Assembly (NCBI GenBank): GCA_948150685.1
Contig: OX411306.1
Span: 143,979,092-144,043,091 of the forward strand
Length of the DNA: 64,000 bases
From: Rhaphigaster nebulosa
Taxonomy: Eukaryota > Arthropoda > Insecta > Hemiptera > Pentatomidae
Reading direction: 5' to 3'
The notes under the pieces are model-generated. The model worked only from the letters and a program-made list of their open reading frames with translations, had not been told where the DNA came from and did no database searches. The first letter of the stretch is position 1. The number at the start of each line of letters is the position of its first letter. The position numbers were made by a program, and so were the translations under genes. Shown one piece after another: positions 11,601 to 23,600 of this stretch.

Positions 11601-14600
11601 GGATAGGATCCTCATAGGATAGTTTGGAAAATAGAAGTAAACTATCCTCTACATCAAAAGGGAGACATTTTAAATTGCTCAAATAATAGAGGGATCACGC
11701 TATTACATTGTGTCTACAAAGTCCTATCCAACATTTTTTATAATAAACTACTACCTTTCCCAGAGAGGATAGTTGGAAAGTACCAGGTAAGATTCAGAGT
11801 AGGTAGATCTGCTACACACCAAATATTCAGTATCAGGACCATCTTCGAGAAATCTATTGAGCATGGGATGACCGCTCACCATCTGTTCGTCGATTTTAAG
11901 GGTGCATACAACAGCAGTGATAGAGTCATGAAGGAATTCGGAATACTGTCTAAACTTATCTGACTCATAATGATGGCTTCAGAAAACGTTAAATGTGCTG
12001 TCCTAATACAGTCTGAACTCTCTATTGGGTTCACAACAAGAAGAGGGATGAGGCAGAGTGATGGCCTGGCTTGCTTATTATTTAATATTGCACTGGAAAA
12101 GGTGGTCAGAGACTCGGGTATCCAAACTGACGGTACTATATACAACAGACTAGTGCAGATTCTTGTTTTGCAGATGATCTAGACATTATATATATCACAA
12201 AAATCCCTAAAAGAGGCTTTCCTTGCTCTCATAAATGCAGCCCAGGAGATCGGTTTTGTTAGAAACCAAGAAAAAACTAAATATTTGAAAGTGGGACTTG
12301 TAGCATATGCTGTGGAACACATTAAAATAGGCCCCTACATTTTGATAGAGTGGACCAATTCTCCTATTTGGAATCAGTAGTGAGCTCCTCTAATAACATA
12401 GCCATAGAGATTGGAAAAAGAATGATGAATGCGAATAGGTGTTATCACGGACTGTGTAGACACCTTAGCATTTCACAAATCTCAAGGCAAACAAAAATCA
12501 TGCTATATAAAACCCTTATTAGACCGATGCTTACTTATGCTGCAGATGGCGTAGGGAGTTGGCGGCCCCATCGCCCTGTAATTATTATATTTATTATTAC
12601 TGCAAACAGCCACTGGTCCTCCAGGTTGGGGGTACATCCACTCTGATGCCACACAGTACACTAATAACAGCAGTCATCAACATTAAAGTCATTTACAGTA
12701 CACACCCCAGGACTACCTATCCTGGGTAGCTGCCCCGGATGGGGAAGTAGGTCAGGCTGCTTCGAGGCGAGTTTCTCCTCCTGACTCTTAGTGCCAGGCT
12801 AGGCGCGAGCCTGTCCGGGTTAGCAACCGGAGGAGCACAGATCATTACCGCGCCCAATTACAGAACGCTAACACACAAAAGTCACTACATCCGCCCCTTG
12901 GCATTATCCAGGCAGCTGGTGCAGCCCTCCTGGGGGGTCGTTCCAGAGGGTACAGAAAATAAACGAGGTATGGCACTCCTCGGCCACTGGGATAGTACAG
13001 AAGCCCGCTCATCCTAACCTGGAAGGAGTGGCTGCTCTATCAGTCCAGTGTAAAAGTTCGGACGCTGTAGTAGTGCCAGTTGGTGACTGGATGGGACACT
13101 GCTGCACGGACCGGAGTTGCACTCCCGAGGCCATTGGACTTCTCTCCTGGGAGATTACCTGTTCCGGTCGAGTGGGGAAGGTGGCGAGGACGGATGCACA
13201 CCTACACTAACACCACACAGTAAACAATACAGATAAATAAATAAAACAAACCAATAGAAAATCCAAAAGGAAATGAGCAGCCTAATGTGCCAGCTGCGCA
13301 GGGGGAGGAAGAGCGGTCATCCCAGACCGCTACAAATTTTGATGCCACATCAACAGGGGAGCCAGGGCAGGTTGCTGCGCCCACACAGTCTAGGGTACTG
13401 CGACCTTAGCAAGAGCTAAGCAGAAAAAAAAAATTTATAGGCAAAAGAAAAGGCGGACCGAGGCTATTCAAAGGCAAGCCGAACGGAAGGCCATCAGGAC
13501 GAGGCGTCAAAACCCCGTCTCTGACCCGGCTACCCACAGGCGGCCTAGTACCAGCGGGCGCCCCGCGGACCGTTCCCCTCTGGCTCGGCTTGAGGGTTGC
13601 GGCCCGGGGACTGTCCTCGAACCGATTCGGGAGAGGGAGGACGGGGCTTTGCCTTCGTCCACCCCTCCTTCCCGACGCGGAGGGGACTCGGCGCGCGCTC
13701 CAAAAGCAGGCCCGTCTAATCAGTATCAGAAAAGGATAAGGCCTATGGAGGAGTCTCCACCGACCGATACGCGTCGGCAATACTCTAAAAGAGCAAGATC
13801 CTTCCTTAGGAGGACCAATGAGCCTGCAGCGGGACCATCTTCTCAGCAGAGCGCCCAGGAGGATCAGGGGAGACCCCGATCCTACAGGGATGCTGCTGCT
13901 TCTAGCACAAGGGCCTTGCAGGTGGTCATTATGGGGAGCCAGGAGGGCGCCCCCATTACTCAGGAAGAGGCCCAACTCATCCGAAGGCTCCTCATAGCTG
14001 AAATTGAGAGGAGGGCGTATGAGCCAAGACCCAGAAGAAGGCCTCTGGAATTTATTAACTCAGGGTATCAGGCGGAACCGGGATGGTTCCTCCTAACCTG
14101 CAAAAATGAAGAAACCAGGGACTGGCTTCTCAGTTGGGTACCTCCTACGGACCGTTGGTTTGTAGTGAGGCGGTCCGCCGAGGCTCCCTGGCCCACTAGA
14201 ATTGCTATTGGGCTGGGGGCTGTGGTGATCGAACCCAGCAGATTGGTCAGCCTCCTGGAATTTCAGAATCCAGAACTGGCGGGAACTAACCAGTGGCAGT
14301 TCCTGCGAGTGGAAGGCGATCCGGGGCATCTGAGGGGCATCTTCAGAGTCCCAACCAGCACGATCGCCTGGCTGGAGGCGAACGGATGGCGGATCAGCTA
14401 TGAGCTGGTGTCGCTGACCGTCTGGAGAACGTCTTCGGCACCAGCTAGACAACAGCCCCCACAGGAGGATCAAGGGAGGAACGGGCGCCAATAGGCCCCT
14501 GCTCCTCCCACTTCCTTCTCCTCCATCTGCCACAATCATGGAAAACGCTGGGATCGAGGTAAGACAAATTAATTTACAGCATAATAAGTCGGCTACGGCT

Positions 14601-17600
14601 GGATTGGCGAAGCTTCTTTCGGGGGTGAAATCCACCATCGACTTAATACAAGAACCTTATTGTTTTAGGGGAATGATTAAAGGACTTGGGGTATCGGCGG
14701 AGGAATCATCCGCCCACCCTCATGCGAAGCACCAAGGTCATGTATCTGTGTCTCTAAAGACCTTCAGATACTACCTTTGCCCCAGATTAGCACGAAGGAT
14801 GAGTATACATATTTGCCCCATATATGTACCCCGTAATCTGGATCCAACTTATCATTACATAGATAGTCTGTTCCGCTTTGCAAGAAAGAATGATCTACCT
14901 CTCTTAGTAGGCGGAGACATTAACGCCCATCACCTTGTGTTGGGCAGTTCAGACACGAACGAACGAGGGGAATCCTTGCTCGAATATATAGCCTCTACAA
15001 ATTTAGAGATACTAAACAGAGGTAGCGAAGCTACTTTTGCCACTCGAGTCAGAAGCGAGGTTCTAGATATCACACTCGCTTCTAGTCAGATTAAAGAGCT
15101 TTGTAAAGACTGGAAGATCACCTCGGATATCACACTGTCCGACCATAGGATGATCTCATTTAAGTTTAACTCTGAACAAACCTCCCCAACTCTGAAAAGA
15201 AACCCCAGAAACACAGTGGAATCTATTCAGGGAAAGGTTGGATAGATGCCCATACCTCCCTATGGGCAGACTTCAAACCAAAGTTCAGATAGAGGAAGAA
15301 ACTACCCTCTTTGAGAGAATAGTACAAGACGCATACGAGGCGGCCTGTCCCTTAAAGGCAGAACCCAGGAAAAAGATCAGATGGTGGTCCACTGAGTTGT
15401 CTAAGCTACAAAAGGCTACAAGAAAGGCCTATAATAAGGCATATAAATCAAAGCAGAAGACTGACTGGGATCTGTACCGTGTCGCCTCTAACTCATACAA
15501 AAAAGAAATAAGGAAGCATAAACGGGAGGGCTGACGTAAGTTCTGCAGCAATATAGAATGCACGCCAGAAGCCTCTCGTCTAGTTAAGCTGATTGGGAAT
15601 GACGCCCAACAGCCACTGGGAGCCTTAAAGAAACCCAACGGTCTCTGGACCTCCAACTTGGTGGACACCTTGTCTCACGTGATGGAGACCCACTTTCCGG
15701 GTTGCAGTATTACCAATTTAGTCAACCCTCCCTCAAGTATGTACTCTGGCAGTGATACTAACGATACAGAGGAGGATTGGGCTCTAGCAGAGTCCATAGT
15801 CAGTGACGGGGCCATTAGGAGGGCTGTCGGGGAGCTCAAGCCGTATAAAGCCCCAGGCACTGACGGTATCCTTCCATGTATGCTCAAAGAGGACCTCAAT
15901 GCTCTGCTCCCCCGAATCAGAGCACTACTAGGAGCCTCTCTAGCCATCGGGTACATTCCAGAATCCTGGAGGAAATCTCTAATAGCTTTTATCCCGAAGA
16001 ATAGTAAGGAGGATTACAGTGTTGCTAAGGCTTTTCGACCTATCAGCCTATCCTCCTTTCTTTTTAAGATCCTGGAGAAGCTGGTAGCAGTACACCTTAC
16101 AAGTAAGGTTCTACCACTCCATCCCCTTCACCCTCAACAACATGCTTACCTCCATGGAAAATCAGTAGAAACTGCCCTACATTCCCTAGTAGGAAAAATA
16201 GAAAAGGCCTTGGTATATAAGGAATCCGCTTACGCCTTAGGGCTCTTTTTCGATGTTGAAGGAGCATTCGACAGGACCAGGCCTGAGGCAGTTTGTAGAG
16301 CCTTAAAAGAAATATCTGCCCCACCTGCTATAGCCAGATGGGTCGGATTTGTTTTGAAGAACAGAATAATAGTCGTCTCAGAGGAGGGCACCAGACTAGA
16401 GGCGCAGGCCTTCACAGGTTGCCCTCAAGGGAGCTGCATCTCCCCACTGCTCTGGTGCCTGGTAATGGACAAGCTGTTAAGAAGACTAGAGGAGGCCGGA
16501 TTCTTTGCCCAGGCATTTGCAGATGATGGAGTAATCCTCATAACAGGTAAGTTTATTGCCACCATCTTTGAGCTCATGCAGGTTGCTTGCGATATTGTTC
16601 AGACTTGGTGTAATGAAGTTAGACTTTCGGTAAATCCAACTAAGACTGAGTTGATTCTCTTTACCAAGAAATGGAAACTGGACGCTTTTAGGGCTCCTAC
16701 CTTTTTTGGCAAACAGCTCCAATTAAATCAATAAGTCAAATACCTCGGGATTATTTTGGATTCCAAACTAAACTGGGATTCCCATTTGACTGAAACCAAA
16801 AGGAAAGCAATAGCATCCTTTTGGCATGTTAGATGCGCTGTGGGCACAATCTGGGGCTTTAAGCCTAGGGTCATGCACTGGATATACATTATAAGACCTA
16901 GAAGTCAATATGGAAGCATAGTGTGGTGGACAGCCTTGAATTGGGCCTCCCATGTTCATACACTCAGCCGTATTCAAAGGATGGCATGTATGAGCATTAC
17001 GGGAGCGTTTCGTACCAAACCTACCAAGGCTTTAGAGGTCCTCTTATATTTAACACCGCTTCACCTATGGCTGAGGGGCGAAGCGGTCATGGCCTATCTA
17101 AGAATTAAGGAAAACAGACAGTGGCAAGAGCGGGGCGAACCCACAGGCCACTCAGTAATTGCCAAAGTGGTGGAAAAAAAAAAAGTTGTCCTCAACTTAA
17201 TAGAAACCTTACTCTAGACTCTAAAGTGAGATACTCATATCCTAGCATATCCGACAGGGAAAGGGGTTCAATAGCCACTCAAACAGGCAACTTATCCTGT
17301 TTCATGGACGGATAATGGAAGGATTCGACCAGATTAGCAGGAGCGGGCGTCTACATAGAGGATTTAGGCATTAACATAAGTCTACCACTAGGTAAACACT
17401 CTACTGTGTTCCAAGCAGAAGTGTTCGTGATACTGTCTGTGGTCGCATGTACGGAGGTTATCAGTTGCGACAGGGCTGGAATTACTATCTACTCAGACAG
17501 CCAATATTGGCTCTCCAAGCCCTGGAATCCTCTAGGGTAACTTCCGTATTGGTAAAAGAGTGCAAACAGGCATTGGATCTACTTGTCTGTTCGAAGAGAC

Positions 17601-20600
17601 TGGAATTAGTTAGGGTTCCTGGACATAAAGGAATCAAAGGCAATGAAACAGCCGACAAGCTTGCAAGAGAAGGTGCTGAGAACCCTATCTTTGGGCCAGA
17701 ACCTTCAGTAGGCATCTCTAAAATATATCAGCGGAAGAAGGTCCAGGATTGGACATGGAATATAGCAGGTAAGTAGTGGAGGGGGTGTGCGGGCCTTAGA
17801 CAGGCTAAGGAACTAATTAAAAAACCCTCTGCTTCTAGAACCAAGTGGCTGCTTGGCCTCAACAGAAAGGAACTCCGACTGCTTATAGGGGTACTTACAG
17901 GGCACTGTAGGCTTAAAAGACACTTAAAGATGTGTGGAATAGCAGGGGATGAGACCTGCCACTGCTGTGGGCAGGCACCTGAGACTGCTCTACACTACAT
18001 AGCCGAATGTAATAGATATGTGTCGCTGAGATACAGACTGTTAGGATCTGATAGAATCAGAATACAAGAGGCTCCCTCCATCGAATGGACATCCCTTCTG
18101 AATTTCATCAGAAAAACCAGAAGGTTCGATATGGAGGGTTAATAAGCTATTTCTATTGGTAATCCCCCGGGGATGGCAAAAAGGACCATCAGGCCCACTT
18201 GCCGGACTTTGTCCCCCCACCCTTGCCAGTACCAGTACTTATGCTGCAGAGATGTGGACCCTTACGAAAGCAGAAGAGAAAGGGCTGCAGGTTTTTTGAA
18301 AGGTTCTTCGACGTATGTTTGGAGGAAGACCAATGGAGGAGAAGAAAGAACCAAGAGATTTATCAGCTCTTTAACGAACCAAAGGTGGTGCACCTGATTA
18401 AATTATCAAGTATCAAACCAGTGGAAATGCCTGATGAAGAAGTTGCAAAGAAGAAGAGAATCCTGGGCAGAAAAAGATGTAGGGATAGGCCCAGGCTAAG
18501 ATGGATAGATGCCGTTAACCAGGATGCATGGTCCTTGTTGCGAATAAGGAACTGGAGGGCAGCAGCGCAGGATAGAGCTGCCTTGCGGAAGCTCATTGAG
18601 GAGGCCAGGACCCACCACGGATTATAGTGTCAAGGATGCTGATGAAGCGTTTTATTTTGTACTTGAAAGTAATAATTGAATCATTATCTGAAACCACATT
18701 TTTATGCAATAAAAAACCCTAAAAAATACAGTAAAAAACAAAAAATATCTTGAAAAATGTTTAAAAAATACAATGAAATAGCCAATGTATACTATTATAT
18801 GTTATGATTAAAAAATGGTATAAGTAAAATAAATAACATTTAAAAAGTAGCCTTTTTTGAATATGCAATGAATTTAATAAATAATAATTTTTTAAGGAAT
18901 GGATAAAAAAAATTACAAAAATTTTCATGTTTATGAAATGAGTTATCATTATTAATTAATGTTTTTAATTAATTTTGTTTAACTTACTAGTTAATTTTGG
19001 GACTCTGAGTGTCTCAAAAAAAAAAAATTGTATTGAAAAATAACTATTTCTTTAACTTAAAGAAAAAAGAAGAACATTAAAAACATTAGACCATGCTACT
19101 TTTTTTTTTAAACTAATTTATCTCATATTTATTTTATTTTGATTTTTTTTTACCCATTTTCTTTTTTAAAAACAATACTCAAATCAAAAAAAAAAAAAAG
19201 ATTAATGAGGTGATTTCATGAATTGAAGTTAGAATTTAAAATATGTACTACCTTCAGTTGGATAAGTGAATTTAAATTAGGTATTCCAGGATTATTGAGC
19301 TTTGACAATCTGTTGTGGCTAATATCGAGTATTTCCATTGATTTCACTCCATGGAGTCCAAACTTGTCCAAGCCTGCCAAGTGGTTGTGACTCAGGTTCA
19401 TTACCAGAAGGTTTGGCACACCAGTAAAAGCATCACTAGCCAAATGAGAGATCTGGTTTTGTTGAAGATCTATATCTGTCAAAGCAGGTAGGTCTGAGAA
19501 AGCTGCACTTGGTATAGTACCAAGTTTGTTTCTGGAAAGCTTTAGGGTGACCAGAGATGGCATTGATCTAATCACATGAGATGAAATAAACTGAATTTGA
19601 TTGTTATCCAAATCTAGAACAGTTAGGTTTCCCATATTAATGAACGTCCCTTCCAATAAAGTCTCAATTTTATTTCCAGACAGGTTCAGATAGGAGAGAG
19701 ATTTAAGATTATGTAATGGCCCTAGAATTTGTTTGATTCTGTTGTAGCTTACATCTAGAAATTTCAGTTCTCCAAGCTTTGTAAGTGGGTTAGGAAAAGA
19801 TGATAGAGCATTATTCGATAATGATACTTCTTCTAGTAACCTGAAAGCAAAAATCATTAAAATTTTGTAAAAATATTTGGCATATAAAACTTGATAAAAA
19901 TGTTTTTCAATTTCTTGACAGATATAAGCCTGGATCTCTACAATAACCAATAATTACTAAATACACAAAAAACAATACCACATTTGAGGAGTTTTCTATC
20001 AAAAGTCAATATATCCACTTTCGGAAAATAATTACAAAAAATTATTAGGAGGGCATCTCATGGAGATAAGGCAAATTTTTATAGAAAATGTTGATGTACA
20101 ACACCTATTTGACAGGAAAAAAATTAGGATTTGAAATAAGCTGAATAGTTTTTGGGTGTAGAATATTAATTCTTCAAAACAATCTTTGTTTTTTAGAAGT
20201 GGAAAAATTGGCTTTTGATAGAAAACTCCTCATTTTTAGTATTTCATTGAATTAATATTTTTGGCATAATATTTGTAGATATAGTAATATTCTGAATTAA
20301 TATTTTGGCATTCTTCATAAATAATGTAGGTAAAATTAGAAATAATCATTCTTACTTAAAGTATATTTAAAATTTAATTATATTCGTACTTTAAGTATAT
20401 TATTTAAATTTAATAATGTAATTATAATATGTATGGTCCTGAAAACATTTTCAATGGTTCATGCCTTTAGGTTCAGAGATGTTCCTAATATGATTATTTA
20501 ACTTGCCAGAGATTAATGAAGGCAGTAGGAAAAACTAAAAGCCAAATATCTAAATATGATACTATGACCCTTGAAGGTCCCTGGCCTTCTCTACAATCCT

Positions 20601-23600
20601 TCTTTCTGTCTTTGTCCCTTTTTTTTCCATCCACCAACAAGTGTTCTTAGATGACCCTCCATATCTTTGTGACATAGTAGCCGTATTATTTTATTTCTTA
20701 CTAAAAGACATTTCTCTTTCTGCCTCTTCCAAGAGGGCTCTCGAGAATTATCTTTAGAATTTGGTCTCAATCAGCCTCTGTACTTCTTTCTTAAGAATAA
20801 ATATAATAGCGGATTAATTATATTGTCGTTCAACACCTTCATTTTATCCACCATTGATTTCGTTCTAGATGTGGTCATCATATCTAGCACAGAAACTTTC
20901 TTTCCAATGTATATAGCATTTAAAAAAAAATAAAATGATTCATAGCCTTAACTGTTTGGTAATAGGCCTGTAATATTTAACAAATTAATTCAGTATTATT
21001 GTATTAGGTTGATCCCAGTACCAAGTAATGTAATTGTTGATCAGATTTAGCCTCTGTCAGCCTGGTGAAGTGAAGTACAATTGTGGAGGTCAGTTCCAAA
21101 AGTTATTATATCCAAAATGATGATTTTGTGAAAGTTTTGACAAATATTTGAGGTGTAGTACTTTCTCAAACGAAAACTGATATATTTTTTTCTTTGAAAT
21201 TTGTTTGGAATATCACAACTGTGTTCTCAATCTGGGCATTATTGTATAGTTTTTTATATATTCATATAGTCTTGGAGAGAGTCCCTATTATCCTAGACCC
21301 TCAAAAGTATGAGCTTCAAATATAAGGATGCTTTCTGGAAATAAATCATACTATTGTTTGTTTTTGGTTGTAAGATACTTTATATTTATAAATTTACATT
21401 ATTATTAATTATTTAAATTATATATTATTACCAGTTACTCGATATTTTAATAAAAATTAAACAATTATAGAAGAAGTAAACTGAAAATAATCGCAGATAT
21501 CAAAAAGAACCAAAAGCTTTCGTTTGTCAATTATATTCAATATTTGATATAGCGCAGCCGCTTATTATGGGAGCATTGGTATTCAGGTAATTTAGTGTAT
21601 ATATTTAGTTGGGATGCAGTGGAAATGAGAGCCAGGATTAATATTTATTACTATAATTATATATTTGTTTACGAGAAGGCCAGTCTTATAAATATATAGA
21701 TCAGAATAAATGAAGTAAAAAACAATTATATAATGGTTACTGGCACTTAAATTACTGCACTAATATAAGCTCGCTAATATAATTAAACTAAATTATGTCG
21801 ATCCAGTTGATAACTATACTATTTATGAATAATCATTGATTTGGTAGAGACTGAAAGCGCTCAGATCTCTACCGCTTCATCGCTATTTAAGTGCATTTTC
21901 TAAGGAACCATTTCAATTATTTTAAAAAGTGACTATTGATTTTTAAAGAAGATTAAGTATTCCACGTGTTTTAGCTTAAGACTTTTTCGATATTGTTGGC
22001 CGTTTAACTGCTAGTGCTCATGAAATCTCCACGTGAACGACTTGGAAAAAAATGACTTTACAGATGTTTTTTAGTATCTAAGCCAATTATATTTTTTTAT
22101 TATTCCATGGTTTATAGTTCTCTGACTATTCAGCTTTGAAAAAAGCCAATTATGGTGAAATTAATCCAAATGCTGAATGATAGTGACCAAAGAAGTAACT
22201 CAAGACCAATTCATTACTCCGCCATTTTGACACAGTGTGACCACTTTTTTTTCTGGATACATTGCCTTTTTTTAATCATTAGTCACTAGGAATACATCTA
22301 TGTGTAATTTATAGGGTTGAGGGGAAGGGGAGCACGGGGAAGGGGGCTGGCCCACCTACTATGGCTTTTGACAAAAAGACTTGAAAAAACAATTTCATTG
22401 AAAACTAGTTTGTTATGATGAAAAACATATTCTATTGTACATGAAATGAAATGTCCTTCAAAGAAATAACAATAATACAGTTAATAATTAAGATTTTGTT
22501 TTTCTTTTTAATTTGGAGTTTTTGCAAACATTCAGAGCCACTATATAAATGGACCCGTATCCTCCCGACCGGCTTTAACTCAGGCCTCCAAGTACCCATT
22601 TCCCAGCTGAGTACTGACTTTAGCTATTTCAAAAGTTGTAACAATCGATGTTATCAATAAATTATTAATTGATAATATTGATTAATAACTTATAAATTTA
22701 TTAATAACCCGTTAATGGTCGGCCCTCTTCAACTGCCGTGCCCCTCTCCTTCTCTCTCCGAAAATTGTTGGACCTTATTATTGTGGGCGGTCCTACAAAC
22801 ACTAACTATAAAATATACAACACGCAAACCAATTAATATAATAAGAGCTATAACTTACTTGCAGCTTTCAAATGTTTGATCAGGTAGAGAAGCGATTTCA
22901 TTTCTATTCAAATTAATTGATTTTAACTGGCCATTTTCGCGAAACAGGGAGGGTTTTATCGTAGCCAGCCTATTTCCACTTATATCGAGCTCCTGTAGTC
23001 TTCTCAAATCTCTGAATGCATTCAAATGTATGTCATTGATTCTATTATCATGAAAATCTAGTTCCTCTAGTCTACCTAAGCCATCTAAAGAGCGTTCATC
23101 AATTTGTAACAATCCGTTTTCAGCTAGCAGCAATTTACGTAGTAATGGCATTGATATGAGTGCTTCCGATGGTAGGTGTCCTAACTTGTTCCCTAATGAA
23201 CACATATATTATTAAATTTTAAACTATTTGGGCATTCAAAATAAACTAATATAAATGTGTAAGAGAAGATAATTATTTTAGTTTAATATAATCTGAGCCA
23301 GATTAGCCCACTGACCTTGTATTCTTGAGGGTGCAACTACACCCTACCTTAACTATAAATGGTAATGTTATGAAAAATTCATTTAAATGCTGTATTAAAA
23401 TATTCTTACCACTAAGATTTAAAAGCCTTAGAGCTGGTAATAGTAGGTCAGGAGAAGGTGATCTGGGCAGAGATGTGATCCGATTGTTTGATAGATGAAG
23501 TAATTCCAGCGCTCGTGGAAGCCCTGGAACTATCCCTGTCAGTTTATTCCAACTCATATCCAACTCAAATAGATTGTTCAAGTGATTGAATGTCTGAGGT

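Larger units (their letters stand above)
12547..18235 (+). mobile_element. Near full-length LOA-type non-LTR retrotransposon (about 5.7 kb)
   Basis: It starts with TGGCGTAGGGAGTTGGCGGC and has a GC-rich 5' region of about 0.7 kb, ORF1, ORF2 (endonuclease, RT, RNase H and a Cys/His C-terminus), and a short 3' UTR. It ends in a CCAGTA tail, read as CCAGTACCAGTAC. Exact 15-bp direct repeats flank it. GC content and codon use contrast with the AT-rich host. Both ORFs carry stops and frameshifts, so this copy is dead, although the clean flanking duplication indicates a reasonably recent insertion. Clade assignment rests on the RNase H domain within ORF2 and the QINLQHNKSATA endonuclease start shared by the R1/LOA group; R1 or I relatives are the alternatives. 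Confidence 0.85.

Noticed and set aside
13406..13975. 189-codon minus-strand frame
   Set aside because: Antisense shadow of the GC-rich LINE ORF1 region.
14093..14638. 181-codon minus-strand frame
   Set aside because: Antisense shadow of LINE ORF1 and the ORF2 start.
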